NCBI GenBank assembly: GCA_004151065.3 | Contig: NWUY0300020169.1 | Span: 38,714 to 73,732 of the forward strand | Reading direction: 5' to 3' | Length of the DNA: 35,019 nucleotides | Source: Larix sibirica | Lineage: Eukaryota; Streptophyta; Pinopsida; Pinales; Pinaceae | Shown here: piece after piece, positions 22,069 to 31,180 of the stretch | Layout: each line of letters starts with the position of its first letter | How positions within the stretch are numbered: position 1 is the first letter of the stretch | Translations under genes and position numbers: made by a program | The notes under the pieces: generated by a model | Seen by the model: the letters and a program-made list of their open reading frames with translations, nothing else | What the model was told of the DNA's origin: nothing | Database searches by the model: none

Positions 22069-22809
22069 AATGATCCAAACTTGACATTGATCTATGTTGG
22101 TTTTATTATAGTGATCATCTTTTTTAGTTTTAGTTATTCATTTTTAGTGAGGCCACTTTTTTTCAATTAAATTTATTAATGTTATAGATGTAACATATTA
22201 CTGTAAATTCACCTAATTATTCTCTTAGACACATTGTTGTCGGTGCAACTAATTATTCTTCATGCAATGCTTGTGTCATACAAATTCATTGATTACAAAC
22301 AACAAAGAGAAGTACCTATAGGATTTAACATTATTATTATTATTATTATTTTACTATTATTAGATTTTAAAAATATTAAATGGAACTAAGATATGATGAC
22401 ATGTGTTAAAATATCTTTACTATTGGGCTTTGAAATTGAAGATGTATTTATTTGGTAATTGTATTTATGTTTATCCAATTTAATATGTATCTTTTTAAAT
22501 TTTAATTGTGCATTTACATTATATATTTTTTATATTAATTTAATGTGACACATCTCACCCACTTAAATTGTAGAAAGTGCCTCTAAACACAATAATTATA
22601 ATTATAATTTTAAAACTTGTTCTATTAAAAGTGCTCCAATAAGCAAGCTTTAAGTAACTCACTAATATTTGCATAGTTTTATGTGTCAAATCTAAAGGAT
22701 AATTTTTTACGCAAATTGCCTAAAACTTCCACCCAACATCATCCTTTTGAAACACGTGACATTTAGATGAGATAGATCACAACAAAACTAAACTCTTCAA
22801 AGACAATTT
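22069..22809. other. AT-rich spacer without recognisable genes
   Basis: Apart from the (ATT)n tract I see nothing that suggests coding or structure. Importantly, there is no reverse transcriptase upstream of RNase H element copy 3. Confidence 0.45.
22330..22351. repeat. (ATT)n microsatellite
   Basis: Seven consecutive ATT units in an otherwise AT-rich, gene-free stretch (22069-22809). Confidence 0.9.
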
Positions 22810-23835
22810 AAAATTTTATTAACTTCGGGGAGGCAGGTGCATGAGGGGAGATCATTTCCCCAGGGTGAATTCTAGTATTAAATATTCTTGGAAAGGCAAC
22901 CAATAATCAAGCAAAAGCTTTAGCACTCCTTCAAAATGGATGGAAGTCTCTATTCATTACTAGTGACTCAATGTTGATTATCAAAACTTTAAGATCTGGC
23001 ACTCCTCCCGCGGATATGGAAGTCCACTCCATCTTCAAGAAAATCTTTATAACAACTCGGGCTCTCTCTTAAATGAGTGTTTTCTATGTGCTAAGAGCAA
23101 ATAATCAATCAACAAATTTACAAGCAAATATGGCTCTAAGAGGAAATTATGGAATGTTGAACGTGAATGGTGAAGTCACTCATAAACCCATGCCCTAATC
23201 GTATGCCTAAGTCTTCCCTTATCATGGCCTACGGGATGTGACAACAAGTTTAAATGAATCCTTCTAAAGAATTAATACTTCACATGGTGAGAAGTCATCC
23301 TCCCCCAGCCTGATGATCCAATTCAAAAGCATTCAATCTTTGCAGTCGGTTATCCTGGACATCCTTTCAGAGTAGAGAGAGAAAATTCGGAGACTAGAAG
23401 ATGAACAGGCTACTCTTAGAGCCGAGATGGAAAGATCGAAAAACCCAGTTGTGGTGGAAGTCTCCTAAGAGGGCTCGACTCAGCCAATTTATATTACTCC
23501 GGACTTAAATATCGCCATAGAAGAGGAAGGGCACATTGCTGAGCCACATGAAGAAGATGTCAATGATCGGCAATAGAGGAACGAGAAAGATGGAGCAAAT
23601 ATAATTGGTCTTGATGGACAATCATTTTTGTATATTGATTTTGGGTTCATCGTATAGAATATACTCTAGAAATTTTGATAGTTCCTGATGAACAGTAGAA
23701 ACATAAAATATAGGTATAGGAGAGTCCATAAATTCATGAGGATAAGCCTACACTAATTTTGTTGTCTAGTAAAATTTGTATCTTCTCCTTTCCTTTTGGC
23801 AGTCTTTATATAATACACTTTCTTGTTTTTGTTAT
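22810..23835 (+). mobile_element. RNase H/coiled-coil retroelement, copy 3
   Basis: Contains one long decayed reading frame (RNase H, linker, coiled coil, acidic tail) and a 3' UTR that ends in a T-rich stretch and a (TA)n tract. The 5' junction, TAAAATTTTATTAA then GGGG and CAGGTG, resembles that of copy 2 (TAAAATATTAATGGGG, CAAGTG). The family is related in architecture, but in the coding part it is a different subfamily from copies 1 and 2. No EN or RT precedes it. Confidence 0.6.
22826..23576 (+). pseudogene. Fused RNase H - linker - coiled-coil reading frame with stops
   Basis: From 22881 to TAG 23574-23576 a single frame of about 231 codons carries LGKATNNQAKALALLQ (Glu region; Glu reads Lys), SLFITSDSMLIIKTLRSG (catalytic Asp in SDS), FYVLRANNQSTNLQANMAL (His region; final Asp reads Asn), GMLNVNGEVTHKPMP, a linker, and SIQSLQSVILDILSE then REKIRRLEDEQATLRAEME, a clear coiled coil, ending with an acidic tail EEEGHIAEPHEEDVND. 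Six in-frame stops interrupt it, several explainable as CAA/CAG/CGA-type C-to-T changes. A frameshift near 22885 links it to KYSW upstream. Because one frame covers both parts, the coiled coil is probably the same protein's C-terminus. Confidence 0.65.
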
Positions 23836-23858
23836 ATATATATATATATATATATATA
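23833..23858. repeat. (TA)n tract between convergent elements
   Basis: Thirteen TA units flanked by TTTTTGT on the left (end of copy 3) and ACATGTAATTTTTTT on the right (A-tail complement of copy 2). It is the tail-to-tail junction of the two elements. Confidence 0.85.
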
Positions 23859-24137
23859 ACATGTAATTTTTTTATATTAAAAGGTTAAGGAATATCGCTG
23901 AGAAGATACATATTATTCCATTTTACAAAAATGATCTTGTCCTAACATAGCTATATCGCAATTTGTTTCCTTTAACTTGGTAAATTATAACAGCTACGAC
24001 ATCTTTGACATAAAACTTAAAACTATATACTTAGACAAATTGTCCTAACACGACAATGCAAAAAAAGAACATGAAAGAAAGGATTATGGAGAATCTTGAC
24101 TGTTGAAGACTTCATCCATATTCTTGGTATCCTCGTC

Positions 24138-24368
24138 CTAACCATGAGAGCTTGAATTGTCAATAAGCGTCATTACGGGTTGTTGGAAAAAATCTTCTTC
24201 AATCGCCTTGGAGTCACCAACAAGGTGTTTTGAGAATGCCCCCACCATCATCTTGTGATGTGCTTCAGAATATATGGTTAGTTTCTCTAATTGACCCCCT
24301 TGCTCCTGCACTTGACTCTCCAAATCATTAAACCTATCATCCAGTTGCGTAGCATAGTATACCAACAA
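24138..24368 (-). pseudogene. Coiled-coil C-terminal region of RNase H element copy 2
   Basis: An open stretch of 76 codons: TQLDDRFNDLESQVQEQGG then LEKLTIYSEAHHKMMV, an acidic AIEEDFFQQPVM and an SSSHG end. Hydrophobic residues at heptad-like spacing in the first 40 codons suggest a coiled coil. The aligned block in copy 1 is FDELEFKVREQ...HEMLLAITQ. The ATG at 24368 need not be the true start because the frame is the tail of a longer decayed protein. Confidence 0.55.
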
Positions 24369-24537
24369 GTGTATGGACCAAACCTCCCAACTGCACTACA
24401 AACTCGTGTAAAATCCAAACCAGAGCAAAACTTCAAAGAATTACTTGTCAATCAACACTAGAATTCGTGTTGCTTGCTAGGTCAAATAATACACATCGAG
24501 ACCACGCTGGGACTGCCACCACTCACACCTGCTAAGT

Positions 24538-24561
24538 GGATATCCCCTCACGGAGATATCC
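24538..24561. other. Conserved hairpin, copy 2
   Basis: GGATATCCCC, loop TCAC, GGAGATATCC form a 10-bp stem with one wobble-type pair. Compared with copy 1 the second pair from the base changed from G-C to A-T on both arms. Confidence 0.6.
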
Positions 24562-24612
24562 CACAAGCAAAGGTAGAATGAAAACACAATGCCACATAAC
24601 ATAAGTGTGGAG

Positions 24613-25165
24613 CTAATAATGCAACAATGGAAAAGTCGCAAGGGAGGCCTCCCATGGGGGGACTAAATGGAAACAATGCCTCATACCTGGTGCATTAAAA
24701 ATGCACCAGGTGACACACATGACGAGAGGACCATTTGATTGATCCATATTCATAACACTAATGTATTCACTTAATAACTTAGGGGAGCCATCGACGTTGA
24801 GGATGGCCCACATTTAAACCTTGATCCAGTTGCATGGTTTGCTAGTTTGTCTGCAATGAGATTATTATTCCTATGTATGTGCATGAGTTTAGCTTCCCTG
24901 ATCTACTCAAGATGATCAACAATTATTTGTTGAAGTTGTCCCACAATTGCTTCTTCTTAGGAGACCCTTCTCTGGCCCTAGTGATCACTAACATGTAGTT
25001 GCCTAGAATCGAGCCTTTTTTAATCCTGAGAGAGACGACAAACACCAAGCCCATGAGTAAGGCATACCTATCCACCTAATTATTAATTGGTCATCCCTTT
25101 CCCATTCATAGGTGATCATTGTATTTCCTTTAGAATCCAATAAAATCCCCACACTTGTCGCCCCA
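24613..25165 (-). pseudogene. RNase H (RVT_3) and VDG linker of element copy 2, broken
   Basis: Reading leftward: GATSVGILLDSKGNTMITYEW (N-terminal strands), YALLMGLVF (AL..GL after the Glu site), LGNYMLVITRAREG (GDS.LVI, Asp lost), and AKLMHIHRNNNLIADKLANH with the His and final Asp kept. A frame change leads into AILNVDGSPKLLSEYISVM and a 66-codon open piece. The order and motifs are those of the archaeal-like RNase H found at the end of plant L1 ORF2 and in Tat-type LTR elements; I cannot decide between these parents because nothing upstream survives. Confidence 0.65.
24685..24711. other. Perfect 12-bp hairpin inside element copy 2
   Basis: ACCTGGTGCATT, loop AAA, AATGCACCAGGT. Copy 1 does not keep it at the matching place, so it probably arose locally (palindromic duplication of a short segment). 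Confidence 0.7.
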
Positions 25166-25198
25166 TTAATATTTTATAGACCTTACAAATAAGTTAAC

Positions 25199-25604
25199 AA
25201 TAGTTTTGTATTTCAAAATTAAAATCTTATTTCGTATTTATACCATATAAAGATAACAAATAATTATTTTAGTTAAATATTTATTTAAATATATAAATAA
25301 TCCTACTTTTATATATATATAATAACAACTTTTATATATATATATAAGTTGTTATTAATATTGAATTAAATATAATTTAAGTGATTAAAAAAATTGTTAC
25401 GTTCCTTTACAAATTCAAAACCCACTTTATAAGATATTTGTTCTTTTTCCAGCGAATATAAGATATTTGTTCTTGATAAACCCATCGCTAATATTTATCT
25501 TAAAAAATAAAAATACATATCCTTTAAATATCACATTCAAATTCAAAACGACTTAAAAACAGAACCATTCAATACAAACATTTCCATTCATTTTATTTTT
25601 CCAA
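25199..25604. other. AT-rich spacer with TA tracts and a small palindrome
   Basis: No coding motif. Arms AATAACAACTT (25321-25331) and AAGTTGTTATT (25346-25356) flank a TA tract and could extrude as a cruciform. AAGATATTTGTTCTT occurs twice within 50 bases (about 25431 and 25459). Confidence 0.6.
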
Positions 25605-26173
25605 AAAGACTTACACTAAACCTCACTTATTTGTATCTCCCAAAGAGTTAAACTTTGACATATAATTTAATAAATCGTAAAATATCAAAGTGATTAAAAA
25701 CATGATAAATCATAAATTTCCTAATCCCAAAGGTGAAAAGAGTTTCGATGAGTAATTTAATATATCATAAAACATCAAAGTGTTTAGAAACATGATAAAT
25801 CATAAATTTCGTTAAAAAACCTAAGGGATTTCATGTCTTCCTCCTCATTTGGAACTATCTACCTACATGCATTTAGTTGCATTATTTGTGTATATAAATT
25901 TTCAGGAAAAAAATATTCAACTTGTTATTTATAGATAGAATCAAAGTTACATAAGCACAACTCTCTGATAAGTAGTACTAAGATCAATATCCCCTTATAA
26001 CGTATGTATATAAATTTATTTGTGGGCACACGTACAAGGTTAATTGAAGAAAACCAAGCCAACTTCCTTTGTAGGCTTTGTTTTTCAATAAACTAAAAGT
26101 ATGGTGAGTAACATTAAAGTAATATTTGAAAATCCGTCTTTGGATTTAGCGGTCGGTTGGTTGTACTACGACT

Positions 26174-26205
<32 letters not shown>
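25605..26205. repeat. About 600-bp direct repeat, copy A, ending in (AT)15
   Basis: Line-by-line comparison with 26912-27506 (offset 1307) shows no substitution that I can find; only the terminal AT tract differs (30 against 24 bases). It ends with ACTACGACTCCATA and the AT tract, the same sequence that borders LINE-3 in copy B, but here it continues into unrelated AT-rich DNA. Noncoding; see the findings for the assembly question. Confidence 0.95.
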
Positions 26206-26208
<3 letters not shown>

Positions 26209-26910
26209 AAAGCTAAATTATAATTTAAACAAGATGGTATACTAGACTATAAGTCCTATTGGACTATATTATTTAAATAAACATATAAATAAACATATAA
26301 TCAATGAAAACATATATATAAGAATTATATATATGAAATTATTTAATAAAATTTAGTAGGCATGAAGATTATATATATATATGACTAGATTTATTAAAAA
26401 GGGAAACAATAAAACATATGCTATACAAAAGAAGGTATCATAAATAAAGTTCTCTTTCTATATATAGAGAAGGCATAATAGCCATGATCGAATACATTTT
26501 CTTTAGATATATATTATTTTTAAAAATTGAGTAAAGTATTCTTTTAATATACCTTAGCACTTAACATTTAGATTGAAGAAGGGATTTATGATTTAAATGA
26601 ACATATGAATTACATATATTTATAAATATATGAATATATGTACATGAGCGAATCTATTATAGAGTGATAAAAGCACATTTTATAAAGACATACATCCATG
26701 CATATGTTGAATACGGAAAAACTACACTACTTACTAAAAGGAGAGGAGCCATAATACCCAAATAGCTTTTAAAGTAGTTATGGTTCGGTGTTGAGGGATT
26801 TTATGAGGATTGTATCCTTATGTGGAGCACCGAATCGCCACCTCTGCCACCTGTTCTACTTAACAGAACACTCCCATTCTTTGACAATCGCCATCTGTCT
26901 CACCAAGGGT
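26206..26910. other. AT-rich segment between the duplicated flanks
   Basis: No gene seen. Contains several short TA tracts and, near 26783-26833, GTTCGGTG...CACCGAA as a long-loop inverted pair. It stops at the N. If copy A was joined here through its AT tract by mistake, this segment may belong elsewhere in the genome. Confidence 0.5.
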
Positions 26911-26911
26911 N
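26911..26911. other. Single N: assembly gap or unresolved base
   Basis: The only ambiguous base in the window. The second copy of the 600-bp repeat begins at the very next base, which is typical of a contig join. Confidence 0.95.
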
Positions 26912-27471
26912 AAAGACTTACACTAAACCTCACTTATTTGTATCTCCCAAAGAGTTAAACTTTGACATATAATTTAATAAATCGTAAAATATCAAAGTGA
27001 TTAAAAACATGATAAATCATAAATTTCCTAATCCCAAAGGTGAAAAGAGTTTCGATGAGTAATTTAATATATCATAAAACATCAAAGTGTTTAGAAACAT
27101 GATAAATCATAAATTTCGTTAAAAAACCTAAGGGATTTCATGTCTTCCTCCTCATTTGGAACTATCTACCTACATGCATTTAGTTGCATTATTTGTGTAT
27201 ATAAATTTTCAGGAAAAAAATATTCAACTTGTTATTTATAGATAGAATCAAAGTTACATAAGCACAACTCTCTGATAAGTAGTACTAAGATCAATATCCC
27301 CTTATAACGTATGTATATAAATTTATTTGTGGGCACACGTACAAGGTTAATTGAAGAAAACCAAGCCAACTTCCTTTGTAGGCTTTGTTTTTCAATAAAC
27401 TAAAAGTATGGTGAGTAACATTAAAGTAATATTTGAAAATCCGTCTTTGGATTTAGCGGTCGGTTGGTTGT

Positions 27472-27485
27472 ACTACGACTCCATA
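27472..27485. repeat. LINE-3 target-site duplication, left copy
   Basis: ACTACGACTCCATA; the right copy at 33827-33840 is ACTACGACCCCATA, one mismatch in 14. Placement exactly beside the TA tail and just outside the ORF1 start region supports target-primed insertion. Confidence 0.85.
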
Positions 27486-27506
27486 TATATATATATATAT
27501 ATATAT
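27483..27506. repeat. (TA)n tail of LINE-3
   Basis: Twelve AT units between the 3' UTR of LINE-3 and its target-site duplication. The right flank has no TA tract, so the repeat came with the element. Confidence 0.8.
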
Positions 27507-27789
27507 CACAAACTTCAAGTTTAGTGTCAAAGCTAGAAAGCTATATCCAGATAAAAAACATTCAAAAATGAAATCTTATATGATAATCAATTTCAGATTA
27601 CCTCGAAACTTTTCTACAACGAATCAATTAACTTGTAGATTGGTTCAATTAACGAATCAATTAGCATGTTGAGCTTCTGCTACTACACTAGCTTGCACAC
27701 CCTTTCTAAGAACCTCAAAAAGACCGATGATGTTGCCCCTACCCATTGTTTAAGATTAACCATTCTCCATGAGTTGCATATTTACTCCT

Positions 27790-28357
27790 TCTTTCACTAA
27801 AACGTTCGTCTCCAAGTTGATTTCTCTATAGATATGCCGATAATTCACTTCTTCAAAGGTTGTGTTGATTCAATGAGTCTCCTCCATAACGCTTCCATCA
27901 ACACATTATGGCATCTGATTTCATCTTGCATCCATTTGATAATTAGCATTGATTTTTTGTAAACATTGAACTTTTTAATTCCTTTCTCCTTGGATATCCT
28001 AAGTAATAGCCATAACACGTTCAACTCTACAAAGTTATTTGAACCGAGACCCAACTCTGCTATGAAGGCAATGTTTTGATGGTTAGATATATATAAGACT
28101 CCTCCAGCTCCACATAGACTCCTGTCTTTCTGGGATGCCCTATCAAAAAAATCCCAATGGACCAAACAATGAATCTCTATTGACTTTACCACTCTTAACT
28201 TCTTCCTCTTCTTGACTTGAATAAAATGCTTTAAGATGCTTAAACTATGTGCCACGTAGAAGAAAGCTGGACAATTCCTATCCTCGAACAAGTTGTCATT
28301 CCTAGCTATCCAAATACTCCAATTTATGATAGCAGGGAACACTCTATAAGCTTCCAT
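27790..28357 (-). pseudogene. LINE-3 ORF2: RNase H domain, active site degraded
   Basis: An open 170-codon piece (27845-28357) starts in the zf-RVT end (NWSIWIARNDNLFEDR) and contains VHWDFFDRASQKD (FDGASQ with Gly to Arg, Asp kept), CGAGGVLYISN, GSNNFVELNVL with the Glu, and FNVYKKSMLIIKWMQDE, where GDS has become KKS so the catalytic Asp is missing. After a frameshift near 27850, YRHIYREINLETNVLVKEG has Asn for the last Asp. Two of four acidic active-site residues are gone. The domain would remove RNA from the cDNA hybrid. Confidence 0.85.
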
Positions 28358-28369
28358 ATCCTTATTATT

Positions 28370-28748
28370 ACACTAATTTTAAAAACACTCTTCCACTGAA
28401 TTACCAGACCAAACATGCGATACTCCAATAGACTCTTCTATTCCCTTCTAAACTTGTTTGATAATGTGACATTCCACTGCCAGATGAAAGTTATTTTCCC
28501 CAGCTTCCTTGCATAAGTAGCACCTTCCTAGGCCAACCTTGTTCTTATGTTGTAAATGATCCCAAGTTAAAGCCTTGTTTGATAGCAAAAACCATAGGAA
28601 GATTATGGACTTCAAAGGACATTGGAGCTTCCAAATAGCCCTCCACCACCAAACCGACTCTCCCTGCTAGTCCTTCAACATAAGTGCATTATAACCAATC
28701 TTTGGAGAGTACCTTCCATTCGACGCACACGTCCGGACTAAAGAATCA
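28370..28748 (-). pseudogene. LINE-3 ORF2: zf-RVT-like region, interrupted
   Basis: Reading leftward: YSPKIGYNALMLKD, a stop, ESVWWWRAIWKLQCPLKSI, FLWFLLSNKALTWDHLQHK, and GLGRCYLCKEAGENNFHLAVECH, the C..C...H...C arrangement of zf-RVT. Stops near 28668, 28452 and 28380 break the frame. It links the connection domain to RNase H. Confidence 0.8.
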
Positions 28749-29591
28749 TTACACTTGTAATATAATGTGGTTAACCCTTAAATTCCCAATCCAGTCTCCC
28801 CAAATCATGTTATCCTCCTCGTTGAAAGCAATCTGAGATGCAGTGGCCCATAATTGTTCCCACCTCATACTATCACTTTGATCTTTTATTTGGTTTAGGG
28901 TATAGTAACCCTCCTCACGCAAGTGCCTAACCATAAGTTGCGGAAGAATATGGACATTTTCACTCCCTACCCACGAATCTTCTCCCAACCGAACACTGAG
29001 ACTATTGCTAACTTTCCATGAAAAACTATCTCCAATCAAAGGAAAATCTTGCAATGTTGCTTTCCAAATAGCTGACACATTAAGAATCGATTTATTTGGA
29101 TTTCTAATCCAATCAATTAACGTCAGATAGAGATTATATTTTTGCTTCACCACTTCAACCCAAATCCCAACCCCACCTATTAGTCTCCAGATACTTTTTT
29201 CCGTAAGGGCCTTAGAAAAAGGAATCATACTCTTTATGCCCCATCCTCCCATGGATTTCAGGATAGATAACGACTTCCAATTAATCCACACACATGCTCT
29301 TTTCTTAGAATTACTAGACCGGAAAAATTTCTTGCTAAGATTTGAAATCCTATTCAAAAACCCCCTTGGGATCCATGATAAAGACCAGTATACCGAAATG
29401 GACACCAATACTAAATTTATTAAAGTCAATCTTCCTCCTTTAGAAAGCCAACGAAGACACCGGTTTGCTATTCTCTTTTCACATTTAATTATCAACCAAT
29501 CCCAATCTTTGATCCCATAAGCTAAGGGGTTAAGATTAAATCCAAGATATTTCAATCCATTCTCTACTCTAGAGACATTGAAGCCAAGCAA
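28749..29591 (-). pseudogene. LINE-3 ORF2: thumb and connection, long open piece
   Basis: 280 codons without a stop. GLKYLGFNLNPLAYG is the YLG motif; WLSKGGRLTLINLVL, YWSLSWIPRGFLNRI, CVWINWKSLSILKSMGGWG, and LGEDSWVGSENVHILPQL follow in plant LINE order. The preservation over 840 bases contrasts with LINE-1/2. The frame ends at a stop near 28749 before the zf-RVT part; the N-terminal side is separated from RT by a stop near 29592-29603. Confidence 0.85.
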
Positions 29592-29603
29592 AGAACCGAA
29601 GAC

Positions 29604-30377
29604 CTACATTTCATCCTCCTCCACTCCTTCCCCCAATATTGAAGACTCACCCGGATTGACTACCATTCTCATTGCCTTGCAAAAAAGGTCAATTACTTCG
29701 ACCAACTTCTTCACATCCCTTCTTGTACCATCATAGAAGATCGAGACATCATCAATGAACAACAAATGAGTAACTCTTAGTTGTCCCCTCATACAAATTC
29801 CTTTAAAACTAACATTTCTTCTTGCCTCTATCGCCTTGCTAAGACCTTCTGCCACTAAAATAAATAGCATTGGAGATAAAGGACAACCCTGCCTAAATCC
29901 TCTTCCTAGTCTAAAGAACGAAGATGCCACTCCATTTATCAACACCAAGAAGGAGATCGACGACAGGTAGCACATAATCCAATTTATAAAGGGAACACAA
30001 AATCTAACATGTGAGAGAATCATCCTCAAGAAAACCCATCTTACACAGTCGTAAGATTTAGAAAGATCAATTTTTACCACAGTTGCATTTAACCTTTTGT
30101 GTCTTATCGAATGGAGACCTTCTTGAGCTACTCCTACAGCATCATGAATCTGCCTACCTGCTAAGAAACCAAATTGTTCATCATAAATATGAGTTGATAA
30201 TATTACCTTGATCCTTCTTTCAATGATCTTTGCCACAATCTTATAGATATTGTTGCATAAATATATGGGTTTGAAGTCATCAAATACTTCAGGAGCATCT
30301 GATATCGGAATGAGAGATATAAAGGTTGCATTAAATGCCCCAAGAATCCCTCCATGCTTCCTTGAGTCCTCAATCAA
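29604..30377 (-). pseudogene. LINE-3 ORF2: reverse transcriptase domain (RVT_1), uninterrupted
   Basis: 257 open codons: NATFISLIPISDA, FKPIYLCNNIYKIVAKII, DEQFGFLAGRQIHDA, VKIDLSKSYDCVRW with the first catalytic Asp, FRLGRGFRQGCPLSPMLF, and THLLFIDDVSIFYDG with the catalytic pair (FADD box reads FIDD). All three catalytic Asp residues are present in one frame, so this is the only RT palm in the window without a break, though it is cut off from the endonuclease. It copies the LINE RNA from the nicked target end. Confidence 0.9.
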
Positions 30378-31180
30378 TCTTTGCAGATCCTACTCCATTG
30401 TCTCCATTAAACCTTAAAATAATTACATCGACATCCCATCAGGTCCTGGACTTTTATCTTTTTTGAATCTATGAATTACCTCCTCCAGTTTTTCACTCAT
30501 CACTTCTTGCATAAGTTCCCTGTTTTCCTCTTCCTTTACAAAGTTGGGGTATAAATGGGCTAACCTGAACGCTTCAACCATTGAGATGTTCTCCTCCTCT
30601 TAAATATTTCCAAAGTGTTTTACTCTTGCTTTTGCTAAGTCTTCAAAACTACTCATAATTACTTCATCTTCATTTTCTACTTTCCATATCGAATTTACAC
30701 TTTCCCAATGATTGACGAACTTATGAAAAAATTTAAATTTTTCATCTCCCCTAGCCAGCCACACGACCCTGCTCTTTATCCTCCACTCTACTTCACTATT
30801 GTCCAAAATCTTTCTTCTTCTCTGTTCCAAATCTGCCACCTCATTATGTGACTCCTCCTCAAGAAAACCGTGACCTTCAACCTCAAATAATACTAACAGT
30901 CTGGTCTCAATTACTTTAAGATCTCTAGCTTCTCGCAGTTTCTTTTTACAAGCCCATCCAACAACCACATATTTTTCTCGCTATAAATTATTTGATAATT
31001 GAATCGCAGTTGACTCCCTCATAGCATTATCATAGGGAATCCAAGAATTTTTCAACAATTGAACACAATCCTCATCTTCTAACCAAGATGGGTAAACTTG
31101 AAAGGGCACAAAGACTTTGACCCTCTCCCTCCAATTCCAGCTCCACCAAATGATGATTTGAATCCCTTCCCATCCCAATA
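30378..31180 (-). pseudogene. LINE-3 ORF2: EN-RT linker, broken
   Basis: Two open pieces (30981-31178 and 30600-30968) carry VFVPFQVYPSWLEDED (canonical PFKF...WL), DNAMRESTAIQLSNNL (also RESTAIQFLN in LINE-2), VADLEQRRRKILDNSEVEW, SRVVWLARGDEKFKFFHKF and SVNSIWKV. A stop near 30980 and frame changes near 30600 and 30400 (where DKSPGPDG is still readable) separate it from RT. The charged helices are coiled-coil-like, usual for this linker. Confidence 0.8.

Larger units (their letters stand above)
23871..25198 (-). mobile_element. RNase H/coiled-coil retroelement, copy 2
   Basis: Same family and strand as copy 1. In element order: GTTAACTTATT and TATAAAAT leader near 25160-25198, RNase H from about 25165 to 24830, VDGSPKL linker, hairpin 24538-24561, coiled coil 24138-24368, and a 3' UTR ending TTCCTTAAC, TTTTAATATAAAAAAATT. 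Better preserved than copy 1. No RT or EN upstream. Confidence 0.6.
26912..27506. repeat. About 600-bp direct repeat, copy B, bordering LINE-3
   Basis: Copy of 25605-26205. It is the left genomic flank of LINE-3: it ends in the target-site duplication (27472-27485), and its AT tract continues as the TA tail of the LINE. Confidence 0.95.

Noticed and set aside
26783-26833. GTTCGGTG...CACCGAA inverted pair near the N
   Set aside because: Short arms with a loop of more than 30 bases; no further support for a functional RNA or terminator.
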